Origin: Oscillospiraceae bacterium
Lineage (GTDB): Bacteria; Bacillota; Clostridia; Oscillospirales; Acutalibacteraceae
NCBI GenBank assembly: GCA_902790325.1
Contig: CADARP010000008.1
Coordinates: 18,132 to 82,131, forward strand
Reading direction: 5' to 3'
Length of the DNA: 64,000 nucleotides
In this document: positions 13,889 to 22,900 of the stretch, one piece after another
Position numbering within the stretch: position 1 is the first letter of the stretch
Layout: every line of letters begins with the position of its first letter
The notes under the pieces: model-generated
Seen by the model: only the letters and a program-made list of their open reading frames with translations
What the model was told of the DNA's origin: nothing
Databases searched by the model: none
Position numbers and translations under genes: made by a program

Positions 13889-16375
13889 TCAGATTTTCTT
13901 TGTCAGCTTCGTCGCTTCCTTGTACTTGCGGAAGAACAGCATATAGACCATACCCGCAAGAATCGCCAGCGCGCAGATGAAACCGATCACGTTAAAGTTA
14001 CCCGTGAAGAGGCCGCCGATCTGGTTGATGCACAGCGACACCGCGTAGGCGAAGCCGCACTGATACGCGATCGCAAACCACGTCCATTTCGCGCTGTTCA
14101 TCTCGCGCTTGATGGCGCCGATGGCCGCAAAGCAGGGCGCACAAAGAAGGTTGAACACGAGGAACGAGAAGCCGGTCACGCCGGTAAACGCCTGTCGGAG
14201 CGCCTGCCATGCCGTCAGCTCTCCGCCGCCGTACAGGATGCCCATGGTGCCGACGATGTTTTCTTTCGCCACAAGTCCGGTGATGGACGCCACGGCTGCC
14301 TGCCACGTGCCCCAGCCGAGCGGTGCAAAGATCCACGCGATGAGGCTCCCGATCCGCGCAAGGATCGACAGATCGAGCTCATCCTCCGCAAGCATCCGGA
14401 AGCCGTCCTCGGCAAAGCCGAAGTAGGACGTGAACCAAACGAGGATCGTGGACAGCAGGATGATGGTTCCCGCCTTTTTGATGAACGACCAGCCGCGTTC
14501 CCACATCGAGCGCAGCACGTTGCCGAGCGTCGGCCAGTGGTATGCGGGCAGCTCCATGACGAACGGCGCGGGTTCGCCCGCGAACATCTTCGTCTTTTTG
14601 AGCATGATACCGGAAACGACGATCGCCGCCATGCCGATGAAATAGGCCGAGGTGGAGATCCACGCCGAGCCGCCGAAGATTGCGCCGGCGATCATGGCGA
14701 TGAACGGCACCTTCGCGCCGCAGGGGATGAACGTGGTGGTCATGATCGTCATGCGGCGGTCACGCTCGTTCTCGATGGTACGGCTCGCCATAATACCGGG
14801 CACGCCGCAGCCCACGCCGATGAGCATCGGGATGAAGGATTTGCCGAACAGGCCGAATTTGCGGAAGATGCGGTCGAGCACGAACGCGATACGCGCCATG
14901 TAGCCGCACGCCTCGAGGAACGCCAGCATCAGGAACAGCACCAGCATCTGCGGCACAAAGCCCAGCACCGCGCCGACGCCCGCGACGATACCGTCAAGGA
15001 TCAGTCCCTGCAGCCAGTCTGCGGCGTTCGCTTTCTCAAGGAGATTGCCGACGAGTACCGGCACGCCGGGTACCCATACGCCGTAATCGGCGGGGTCCGG
15101 CGCGTCAAAGCCGTTCGCCGTAAAGTAATCCTTTGCTTCCACGAACGTCATGCCGACGGTCTCATCCTCGGCCGCGTCAGCCGGGATCTCGTCGTAATAC
15201 GCGGTCAGTGTGCTGATCTCCAGCGTTTCGTCGTCTTCCACATCGACCGCTGCGGATTTCTCCGCAGGCGAGAACGACGCCAGCTGCGCTTTCGCGGCAT
15301 CCGCGTCGAAGTCCTCCGCTTCGGGGTCGATCTCCACAAACGCCTGCGCGGCGTTCAGCGCCGTGTTGTATTCTTCGTCAACCTCTTCATACGCGCCTGA
15401 GCCGATGCCGAACAGATGATAACCGTCGCCGAACAGTCCGTCGTTCGCCCAGTCTGTCGCCGGCGCGCCGACGCCGACCATGGCGATCCAGTACACAAGG
15501 AACATCACGACCGCGAAAATCGGCAGACCCAGCCAGCGGTTAGTCACGATCCTGTCAATCTTGTCGGACGTCGACATACCGCCTTTGTTCTTCTTTTTGT
15601 AACAAGCCTTGATGACTTCGGCAATGTAGATATACCGTTCGTTGGTGATGATGCTTTCCGCGTCGTCGTCCAGCTCCTGCTCCGCCGCGGCAATATCCTT
15701 TTCAATATGCGCGAGCGTATCCGCCGGAATGTTGAGCTGTTCGAGCACCTTGTCGTCGCGCTCAAAGATCTTGATCGCGTACCAGCGCTGCTGCTCGTCC
15801 GGCAGACCGTGCACGACTGCTTCCTCGATGTGCGCGAGCGCGTGTTCCACGGGGCCGGAGAAGGTGTGCATCGGTACCGTTTTCGCGTTCTTGGCCGCGG
15901 TGATCGCGGCCTCTGCCGCTTCAATCACGCCGTCGCCCTTCAGTGCGGAGATCTCCACCGCCTGACAGCCGAGCTGCTTGCCCAGCGCCGCCGTGTCGAT
16001 CCGGTCGCCGTTTTTGCGCACGACGTCCATCATGTTGATGGCGAGCACGACCGGGATGCCCAGCTCCGTGAGCTGCGTGGTCAGATACAGGTTGCGCTCC
16101 AGATTCGTGCCGTCGATGATGTTCAGAATCGCGTCGGGACGTTCCCCGATCAAATAGTTCCGGGCGACGACTTCTTCGAGCGTGTAGGGCGAAAGCGAGT
16201 AGATGCCCGGCAGATCCGTGATCGTCACATCGTCGTGCTTTTTCAGCTTACCTTCCTTTTTCTCCACGGTCACGCCCGGCCAGTTGCCGACAAATTGATT
16301 GGAGCCGGTCAGTGCATTGAACAGCGTCGTTTTCCCGCTGTTCGGATTGCCTGCAAGGGCAATGCGTATATTCAT
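13889..16375 (-). CDS. feoB: Ferrous iron transporter FeoB, 828 aa
   Basis: The membrane Fe2+ importer with an N-terminal G-protein domain: G1 GNPNSGKT (9-16), G3 DLPGIYSL (54-61), G4 NMMD (about 115) and G5 SALKG. Two gate domains follow, with the Cys motifs GVGCGVPG and LCAPCFAA. Between the first membrane segment (about 285-305) and the second (about 480) lies an unusual Asp/Glu/Ala-rich segment of about 150 residues (DPEAEDFDADAA, DVEDDETLEI, DAAEDETVGM), predicted outside the cell. It may collect or buffer metal. It follows two FeoA genes under an iron-box promoter, with one more box 33 bp upstream. Confidence 0.93.
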   Translation of the reverse strand: MNIRIALAGNPNSGKTTLFNALTGSNQFVGNWPGVTVEKKEGKLKKHDDVTITDLPGIYSLSPYTLEEVVARNYLIGERPDAILNIIDGTNLERNLYLTTQLTELGIPVVLAINMMDVVRKNGDRIDTAALGKQLGCQAVEISALKGDGVIEAAEAAITAAKNAKTVPMHTFSGPVEHALAHIEEAVVHGLPDEQQRWYAIKIFERDDKVLEQLNIPADTLAHIEKDIAAAEQELDDDAESIITNERYIYIAEVIKACYKKKNKGGMSTSDKIDRIVTNRWLGLPIFAVVMFLVYWIAMVGVGAPATDWANDGLFGDGYHLFGIGSGAYEEVDEEYNTALNAAQAFVEIDPEAEDFDADAAKAQLASFSPAEKSAAVDVEDDETLEISTLTAYYDEIPADAAEDETVGMTFVEAKDYFTANGFDAPDPADYGVWVPGVPVLVGNLLEKANAADWLQGLILDGIVAGVGAVLGFVPQMLVLFLMLAFLEACGYMARIAFVLDRIFRKFGLFGKSFIPMLIGVGCGVPGIMASRTIENERDRRMTIMTTTFIPCGAKVPFIAMIAGAIFGGSAWISTSAYFIGMAAIVVSGIMLKKTKMFAGEPAPFVMELPAYHWPTLGNVLRSMWERGWSFIKKAGTIILLSTILVWFTSYFGFAEDGFRMLAEDELDLSILARIGSLIAWIFAPLGWGTWQAAVASITGLVAKENIVGTMGILYGGGELTAWQALRQAFTGVTGFSFLVFNLLCAPCFAAIGAIKREMNSAKWTWFAIAYQCGFAYAVSLCINQIGGLFTGNFNVIGFICALAILAGMVYMLFFRKYKEATKLTKKI

Positions 16376-16407
16376 GGTTCTATCTTCCTTTCTGCCGATT
16401 CGGTCTT

Positions 16408-16433
16408 GTTAGTCAAGGCTAACCTGTTGTCAA
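16408..16433 (-). promoter_or_regulatory. Internal operator and -35 between feoA and feoB
   Basis: GTTAG-TCAAGG-CTAAC at 16408..16423, matching the boxes in front of the operon. A minus-strand TTGACA lies at 16428..16433; the expected -10 position is poor. This may give separate metal-dependent control of feoB. Confidence 0.5.
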
Positions 16434-16439
16434 AAAAAT

Positions 16440-16661
16440 TCATTCCACTTCGATCATTTCGGCGTCCGCCTTGCGGATCGAAAGCTCGTAGTTCCGCACG
16501 GTGACCTCGATCGGATCGCCGAGCGGCGCAACCTTGCGCACATAAACAGGGGTATGTTTCGTGATCCCCATGTCCATGATGCGGCGTTTCACGGCGCCTT
16601 CGCCGTGCAGCTTCACGACTGTGACCGTTTCACCGATCCCGACGTCTCTGAGTGTTTTCAT
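16440..16661 (-). CDS. feoA: FeoA-domain protein, 73 aa
   Basis: A small SH3-like cytoplasmic protein of the Feo system (LRDVGIGETVTVVKLHGEGA, then RRIMDMGITKHTPVYVRKVAPLGDPIEVTVRNYELSIRK, the FeoA signature with the R-R-x-x-D-M-G turn). It is thought to bind FeoB and modulate GTPase or transport activity. It is the second of two adjacent FeoA genes, 21 bp after the first, and is followed by an internal iron box and feoB. Confidence 0.92.
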   Translation of the reverse strand: MKTLRDVGIGETVTVVKLHGEGAVKRRIMDMGITKHTPVYVRKVAPLGDPIEVTVRNYELSIRKADAEMIEVE

Positions 16662-16682
16662 GCTCTGTTCCTCCTCAAATAA

Positions 16683-16895
16683 TTATACCATGATTTTCCT
16701 TGCGAGCGCTTCATCGACAGCCACGCGGCTCTCCTTGACCTTCACGATCAGGTTGCCGCCGAGCGTGCTCACGATGCACACCTCGCCCCCGACGTTGAAA
16801 CCGAGCGTCTCCAGGTGCTGTTTGACCTCCGGATTGCCGCCGATCTTTTTGATGATCTGCGGCTGGCCGGCTTCTGCCATACTGAGCGGTATCAT
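16683..16895 (-). CDS. feoA: FeoA-domain protein, 70 aa
   Basis: A FeoA paralogue (IPLSMAEAGQPQIIKKIGG, KQHLETLGFNVGGEV, LGGNLIVKVKESRVAVD), diverged from the 73-aa copy. The start at 16895 is chosen because GGGAGGAAAACAC precedes it; a longer reading to 16916 begins upstream of that site. It is the first gene of the feo operon and has three iron-box palindromes in its promoter and leader. Confidence 0.9.
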   Translation of the reverse strand: MIPLSMAEAGQPQIIKKIGGNPEVKQHLETLGFNVGGEVCIVSTLGGNLIVKVKESRVAVDEALARKIMV

Positions 16896-16917
16896 GTGTT
16901 TTCCTCCCATCCGCAAA

Positions 16918-17003
16918 TTAGCAAAAGCTAACTCCTGGTTGTAAAAAGCGGTTAGCTCCCCCTAACCAACTTCTATTATAGTTAGTCCCTGCTAATTTGT
17001 CAA
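16918..17003 (-). promoter_or_regulatory. feo promoter with three DtxR/IdeR-like boxes
   Basis: On the minus strand a consensus promoter: TTGACA at 16998..17003, 17-bp spacer, TATAAT at 16975..16980. Three palindromes surround it: TTAGTCCCTGCTAA in the spacer (16982..16995), GGTTAG-N6-CTAACC across the start point (16950..16967), and TTAGCAAAAGCTAA in the leader (16918..16931). This is a typical repressor layout. The half-site resembles those of DtxR/IdeR/MntR metalloregulators; which regulator binds is inference, and none is encoded in the window. Confidence 0.8.
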
Positions 17004-17023
17004 GCCTTTTTCGCTTTTTCTCT

Positions 17024-17169
17024 CCCTCTTCACGGATTTTTGTGGGATAAGAAAACATACCCTTGTCTGTCATTGCAAGCACCGTTATGGTGCGCGGCAA
17101 TCCGTGTCTTTTGCGTTCTGCCGAGAGAACGGATCGTCGCGGTCGGCGTTCGCATCCCTCGCGATGACA
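17024..17169. repeat. MITE/REP-like repeat with shared 5' flank (copy 1)
   Basis: The segment 17068..17169 begins TGTCATTGCAAGC and ends with its imperfect inverse GCGATGACA. Inside, GCAATCCGT and ACGGATCG form a second inverted pair. The 5' part 17024..17105 is about 90 percent identical to 63903..63983, including 44 bp outside the inverted ends. No ORF of note is present. Most of the 16917..17278 intergenic stretch is this repeat plus the feo promoter. Confidence 0.7.
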
Positions 17170-17232
17170 CCACCTTTACGTGCGTCTGACCATCCCACAG
17201 TATTCCGTGATGAACCTTTTCTCCCACGCAAA

Positions 17233-17257
17233 AACCCCGGCCGCAGCGGCCGGGGTT
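17233..17257 (-). terminator. Rho-independent terminator of the metallophosphoesterase
   Basis: A perfect inverted repeat AACCCCGGCCG-CAG-CGGCCGGGGTT followed on the minus strand by TTGCG after the terminal TTT. It lies 21 bp after the stop codon at 17279. Confidence 0.8.
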
Positions 17258-17278
17258 CAGATGATTACGGGTTATCTT

Positions 17279-18466
17279 TTATTTTTTGAAAAGATTGCTG
17301 AAGAAATCGCCCACCTTGTCGAAGAAAAGACGGATCTTGTACAGCAGCGGGTCCAGGCATTTGCCCTCGCGCAGCAGCGTATCGGTGGACAGCGTGTACG
17401 TTTCGTACGTATCGGGATTGTTCTTGTCGATCGTGATCACGCGGAAGCCTCTGTGAATATCGTTGTAGGAGCTGAACGTGCATCCGGGCGAAGAGACCAG
17501 ATCGATCCCCTCATACGGCACGGCGTAGCAGTTGACATGATCGTGGCCGACGAAAATCGCGTTGACGTCGCCCTGCTGCACCATGGCGTCCACCTGGGCA
17601 TATCCCGGCTCGAACGCAGTGTTGGGCGGGCACGGCGTTTCGCTCATCCAGTTTGTTTTGGGATCGAGTTCATCCGGCAGCGTATAGTATTTTCCGCCGT
17701 TTTCGACCGTGCCGGGCGTTCCGGCTTCCACTTCTTTGAGCGCGCGGAAAATGTGCGGCGGGATGATGTGCTGGAACGCGATGGACGGAACCGCCTCACC
17801 GCCGTTCGCCTGCTTCAGCGCGTCGGACGTCTTGACATACCAATCCACCTGCTCGGGCATCACGTAGCTGTAGCCGCCGTATGCCGGATCGGGATTGTAG
17901 TTGCCGGAGTCGAAGCACCAGATGTTATAGGCGACCTTGTCGCTCTTTTCGGACTCGTAAACGGGGATATTGTACGTGCCGGCGTTCATCGTGCTGTTGT
18001 CGCCGACTTTCGCTTCCGCCACAACGCCTTCGCTGCCGATATAGCAGGAATACGTTTCGTACTGCGCGATCTGCTCAAGCTTGGTGTACGGCGTATCGTC
18101 GTCGTCGTGATTGCCGAAGACCATTGCGACCGGAATGCCGATCCCCTCAAACAGATCCATCACGTCCTTGACCGCTTTCTTTGCAAGAGGCTTTGTCTTG
18201 CAGGAATATCCGGCGATATTGTCGCCCGTCAGCACGATCAGATCGGGCTGCGCGGCCTTCACGGCGTAGATGATCGAACGCTTGCAAAGATAGGACAAAA
18301 ATGCGTTGTCCTGAATATCGGCCACCTGCAGGATGGTGAGCTTTCCGTCGTCGCCGAAGGAAATGCGCTGTTTTGCCGCAGGCATGCCCGCATCCGCGCC
18401 GAATGCCGGGACGGCCAGCATAACCGTCATCAGCAGACACATGCACAAAGAAATCCATTTTTTCAT
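17279..18466 (-). CDS. Exported calcineurin-type metallophosphoesterase, 395 aa
   Basis: A secreted phosphoesterase. The signal peptide is MKKWISLCMCLLMTVMLAV with cleavage near AFGADA. Metal-ligand motifs are VADIQD (about 50), LTGDNIAG (about 84), FGNHDDDD (about 120), AFQHI and GHDHVN, the pattern of the Icc/purple-acid-phosphatase-like group. In the first motif His is replaced by Gln (D-I-Q instead of D-x-H), as in several extracellular homologues. The C-terminus is an aromatic/basic amphipathic helix (YKIRLFFDKVGDFFSNLFKK) that may hold the protein at the cell surface. The start at 18466 gives GGAAG a 9-base spacing. The promoter carries an iron-type box identical in layout to feo. Confidence 0.85.
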   Translation of the reverse strand: MKKWISLCMCLLMTVMLAVPAFGADAGMPAAKQRISFGDDGKLTILQVADIQDNAFLSYLCKRSIIYAVKAAQPDLIVLTGDNIAGYSCKTKPLAKKAVKDVMDLFEGIGIPVAMVFGNHDDDDTPYTKLEQIAQYETYSCYIGSEGVVAEAKVGDNSTMNAGTYNIPVYESEKSDKVAYNIWCFDSGNYNPDPAYGGYSYVMPEQVDWYVKTSDALKQANGGEAVPSIAFQHIIPPHIFRALKEVEAGTPGTVENGGKYYTLPDELDPKTNWMSETPCPPNTAFEPGYAQVDAMVQQGDVNAIFVGHDHVNCYAVPYEGIDLVSSPGCTFSSYNDIHRGFRVITIDKNNPDTYETYTLSTDTLLREGKCLDPLLYKIRLFFDKVGDFFSNLFKK

Positions 18467-18494
18467 ACGTATCATCTTCCTTTTTTGTTCTTTT

Positions 18495-18547
18495 GGTTAG
18501 CTAAAACTAACCATTTGCAGTATACTCCTCCTGACCGATCGTGTCAA
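18495..18547 (-). promoter_or_regulatory. Iron-box promoter of the metallophosphoesterase
   Basis: Minus-strand TTGACA at 18542..18547, 17-bp spacer, TATACT at 18519..18524, then 6 bp to a perfect GGTTAG-N6-CTAACC palindrome at 18495..18512. Same geometry as the feo promoter and the promoter at 19692..19745. Confidence 0.78.
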
Positions 18548-18662
18548 GAGTCTCGGATAAAAAACGCTGTGAATCTTCCCCGACTGTTTTCCGAAGATAT
18601 GCGGAATCGGTGTGCGGATCAAGCCGCACGCCGACGCGGCGTTACAGCCGTTGGCACGATCC

Positions 18663-19661
18663 TCAGATCCACGCCGTGCAGAGCGTGACGATCCACGCCA
18701 GCTTGGAGAGGATCGTATCTGCCCACTCGTTTTTCACGCTGCGCTTTTCACCCGCAACGCCGTTGAACAGGTTGGCCGGCACACGCGAAGACATATAATC
18801 CGGACGCTCGACACCGAGCGCGTAAAGCGCGATCGCAGAAACGTCGCGGTTGCGCGTATCGCGGTCGAACTGTCCGCCTTTAACCACCGTCTTGCCCGCA
18901 GCCGCGACCACGGTGTTCGTCTCGCGCATCGTCAGACCGCCGTGTCCGCCGCGAATGGTATGTCCGTGATCGGAAACGACGATGAAGAGGCTGCTGTCCG
19001 CAAGACCGTTTTCCGCCAGCGCGTCATACACGCGGCCGATGTAGCCGTCGACCGTTTTGATCTGGTCGAAGTATTCCGGCGCTTTGCTGCCAAGCTCATG
19101 TCCGACGTGGTCGACGCTGTCAAAATGGCCGAAGAACAGTGTCGGCGCGTTGCCTTCGTTGAAGTAGTCGCAGATGGCGTCGGTCAGTTTTTCGTCGTCG
19201 CTGATCTGCACCTTGGTTACATCCAGATCCGTTTCCACGATACCGGTCGTGATCGCGCTCCAGTTGGCGAACGCAGCCAGCTCCGCATCCGGATACGCCG
19301 CGCGGACATACTTGAAGATCGTGGGGTATTTCGTATCGCTCGTGCGCTCGGTGCTGCCGGCAATATCATTGGTCAGACCGTGGCGGAGATACGACACGCC
19401 GCCGAGAATGGAGCCCCAGTTCTGCGCACTGATGGTGATCGTCTCGGCACGCGCCTTGTGATCCACGGCGCCGTTTCCGAAAATGCGGTCAAAATTCGGC
19501 GTGTCGGTCTCGCCGAAGAAACGCCCCGCGCCGTCAACGCCGAGGATGATGACATGTTCATACGCACCGAAGCTGCCGTCCGCATCCGTCGACGCAAACG
19601 CCGGCACGACAAGCAGAACCGCAAGCAGCAGACCCATGCACAAAGAAAACCATTTTTTCAT
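18663..19661 (-). CDS. Exported alkaline-phosphatase-superfamily phosphodiesterase, 332 aa
   Basis: A secreted phosphohydrolase of the alkaline phosphatase/nucleotide pyrophosphatase superfamily. The signal peptide is MKKWFSLCMGLLLAVLLVV with cleavage near AFAST. Metal and active-site motifs are LGVDGAGRFF (about 40), the nucleophile region AETITISAQNWGSIL (about 75), GHFDSVDHVGHELG (about 185) and VVSDHGHTIRGGHGG (about 240). The substrate could be a phosphodiester or nucleotide; no specificity motif is recognised. It ends in a short hydrophobic tail (LSKLAWIVTLCTAWI). Its promoter, leader and signal-peptide DNA closely match those of the unrelated phosphoesterase at 17.3 kb. Confidence 0.82.
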   Translation of the reverse strand: MKKWFSLCMGLLLAVLLVVPAFASTDADGSFGAYEHVIILGVDGAGRFFGETDTPNFDRIFGNGAVDHKARAETITISAQNWGSILGGVSYLRHGLTNDIAGSTERTSDTKYPTIFKYVRAAYPDAELAAFANWSAITTGIVETDLDVTKVQISDDEKLTDAICDYFNEGNAPTLFFGHFDSVDHVGHELGSKAPEYFDQIKTVDGYIGRVYDALAENGLADSSLFIVVSDHGHTIRGGHGGLTMRETNTVVAAAGKTVVKGGQFDRDTRNRDVSAIALYALGVERPDYMSSRVPANLFNGVAGEKRSVKNEWADTILSKLAWIVTLCTAWI

Positions 19662-19691
19662 CCGAATCATTCTTCCTTTTTGTTTGAATTT

Positions 19692-19745
19692 GGTTAGCAA
19701 AACCTTACCATATAATAGTATACTCTTTCCGTTTTCCGGTGTCAA
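19692..19745 (-). promoter_or_regulatory. Iron-box promoter of the alkaline-phosphatase-like gene
   Basis: Minus-strand TTGACA at 19740..19745, 17-bp spacer, TATACT at 19717..19722, then 7 bp to GGTTAG-CAAAAC-CTTACC at 19692..19709 (one mismatch from the palindrome). Confidence 0.72.
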
Positions 19746-19826
19746 GAAAAACATGATTCCGGACCATGCGGACGGGAATCTGTTCCGCCGTTCCGCAAAC
19801 AGAGAACAAATATGTCTTTTCCCGTG

Positions 19827-19855
19827 TTGCGGGAGTTTGCCGGGTGTGGTATAAT
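19827..19855 (+). promoter_or_regulatory. Promoter of the GH106-like operon
   Basis: TTGCGG at 19827..19832 and TATAAT at 19850..19855, spacer 17 bp, with TGTGG before the -10. Near copy of the promoter at 3574..3602. Confidence 0.65.
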
Positions 19856-19901
19856 CCGTAATAACAACGGAGCGCATAAACAAGAGAGGATGTATACGGT
19901 C

Positions 19902-22900
19902 ATGGACGTCCGACAACTGAAGGAGCTTGTCGCATCCCCCGGCGCCGCATACCGCGGCAAGCCGTTCTGGTCCTGGAACGGAGAACTGCGTGGGGAAGAG
20001 CTGGTGCGTCAGGCGCACATCATGAAGGAAATGGGGCTCGGCGGGTATTTCATGCATTCCCGCACGGGTTTGGTCACGGAATACCTGGGCGACGAATGGT
20101 TTGACCGCATCAACGAGGTCGCCGACGCCGCCGAACGGGACGGCATGGAGGCATGGCTTTACGACGAGGACCGCTGGCCGTCCGGCTCGGCGGGCGGCAA
20201 GGCGACGATCGATCCGCAGTACCGCATGAAATCGCTGTACGTCTACGCGTCCGACCCGCAAAAAGCGGACTGGAACGAAGAATCGTTCGCGCTGTACGCC
20301 GCGAAACTGGACGGTCTGAATCTATATACATACAAGGAGCTGGACACATCGGGCTTTTCCTGCCGGGAGGACGCGGCGCATGCCGCGCAAGCCGCCGTCC
20401 GGGAGCTGGAAGGCGCGGCCGCGGCCGAACCCGGCGTATGGAAAGCGCTGCGGTTCGCCATTGTCCCCGACACACCCTCCTCCGGCTATAACGGCGCCAC
20501 ATATCTGGACACCATGAACCGGAAAGCGGTCGAGCATTTTATCGATCTGACGCACGCGCAATACGCACGGCACTGCGGCGACAGACTCGGTCGGAGCATC
20601 AAGGGAATTTTCACCGACGAGCCGCACAGAGGGCACTGCTTCGACAACTGCCGGGAAGAAAACGGCGTCCTGTCGTGCGCGACGGCATGGACGGACGATC
20701 TCTTTTCGGAGTTTGAAAAGCGGTACGGCTTTGCCTGCCGTCCGATCCTGCCGGAACTTTTCTTCCGCAAAAACGGCGCACCGGTCTCACCGGTCAAGCT
20801 GTTCTATATCGATCTTGCGAACGCGCTGTTTCTGGAGCGGTTCGCCATGCCCATCCGGGACTGGTGCAAGTCGCACAACATGCTCTTTACCGGGCACGTT
20901 CTGCACGAGGATTCCCTCATGAACCAGACCGTGCCGAACGGTTCGCTCATGCGGTTCTACGAGTACATGGACTGTCCGGGCGTCGATGTGCTGACCGAGC
21001 ACAACCGCTGCTACTGGATCGTCAAGCAGCTCGCTTCCGCCGCGCGTCAGCTCGGTAAAAAGCGGATGCTGTCCGAGCTGTACGGCGTGACGGGCTGGCA
21101 GTTCGATTTCAAGGCGCATAAGAACGTGGGAGACTGGCAGGCGCTGTTCGGCATCAATCTGCGCTGTCAGCACCTGTCGTGGTATACCATGGAGGGCGAG
21201 GCAAAACGCGATTACCCGGCGTCGATCCTGCACCAATCGCCGTGGTACAAGGATTACAAAGCGGTGGAGGATCATTTTGCCCGCATGGGCGTCGTGCTTT
21301 CCGCGGGACAGCCGGACTGCGACGTGCTGCTGCTCAACCCGATCGAATCCCTGTGGTGCCAGGCGTATGCCGGCTGGGCGGACTGGATCTACAACGTATC
21401 GCAGGACGTTGCGCCGTACGAGACGCGGTATGCGCAGCTTTTCCACTTCCTGACGGACAACCAGATCGACTTCGATTACGGCGAAGAAGAGATGATGTCG
21501 CGTCACGCCGCGGTGCTGACCGCGGACGGCAGGGCGATCCTGCGCATCGGAAAAGCGGCGTACAAAACCGTGATCGTGTCGAACATGCTCACGATCCGTC
21601 CCTCCACGATGGCGCTGCTGCGCGCGTTTGCGGAAAAGGGCGGCGCCGTCATATTCTGCGGCGATGCGCCGGCGTACGTCAACGCCGTGCGCTCCGACGA
21701 ACCGGCTGTGCTCGCGGCACACAGCATCCGTGTTCCGTTTGACGAAGAGGCGCTGGTCGCTGCCGTGCGCGCGCATTCGGACGCTTTCGTTTCGGTGACG
21801 AATACCGACGGCACAGCGGAAAAAGCGGTTTTCGCGCAGGTACGGCGTGCATTCGGCGGCGACGGATACGCAGTCGTTGTGCTCAACACCGACCGGGATG
21901 CGCCGCGCAGGGATCTTGTTCTGTCCCTGCGCGCAGACACCGGAGCACACGCGCAGGAGTGGGATCTCGACGCGGGCGTCTTTTACGACGCCTCCGCCTT
22001 TGTCCGCGAAGCGGACGGACTGTACTGCATCCGATTGGATCTGGAAGCGGGCGGAACGCGTTGCTTCGTCCTCTCCCGCGGTGAAAAAGAACCGCTTCCG
22101 CCGGTTCCGGTTTATGAGACGATCGCAGAGAAAACGCTGCGCGGAGAATTCCCGTACCGCTGCGACGAGCCGAATGTCTGCGTCCTCGACTGGTGCCGAT
22201 GGCGCAGCGAAGGCGGCGCGTGGAGCGAAGAAGACGAAGCGCTGCGGATCGATCGCCGAATCCGCTCAAGCGTCGGCCTGGAGTATCGCGGCGGCGACAT
22301 GCTGCAGCCGTGGTATGCCAAGCGGTTCAACAGCAAAGCGTACGGCACGATACAACTGTCGTATACATTTCAGATAGAATCTCTGCCGTCTTCACCCGTT
22401 TTCCTTGCGGGCGAGCGTCCGGAGCTGCATCATTACAAAATCAACGGCACGCCGCTGCAGTGCGGCGATGTGAACGACTTCTGGATCGACGACTGCTTCA
22501 AAAAGATGCCTGTTCCCGCGGGCGTCCTGCGGATCGGGCGGAACGAAGTGACCGTGGATACGGTCTTCCTGCGCACCACCAACGTGGAAAGCGTCTACCT
22601 CGTCGGCGATTTCGGCGTAAAGCTCGACGGGTGGGAACGCATCCTTGTGTCCGCGCCGAAACGGATGGGCTGCGAAAACTACGCGGCATACGACATGCCG
22701 TTCTTCACAGGCAATCTGACCTTTGCGCTGCCGCCCGAAAGCTGCAAACCGCTCACGGACGCGCTCCCAGAGGCCGACCGTATTGTGCTGACGCCGAAAG
22801 ACTTTACGGGCGCCTGCGTCAAGGTCGAAGCTGCCGGCAAAACCGCCGTTCTCTGCTGGGAACCGTTTGAAGCGGACGTTACCGAAGCTGTGCGGCGCGG

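Noticed and set aside
16683..16916. Longer FeoA start at 16916
   Set aside because: It lies upstream of the GGGAGGAAAACAC ribosome site, which fits the ATG at 16895.
17024..17227. Small open frames within the 17-kb repeat
   Set aside because: Repeat sequence with palindromic ends, no ribosome site, no conserved protein features.
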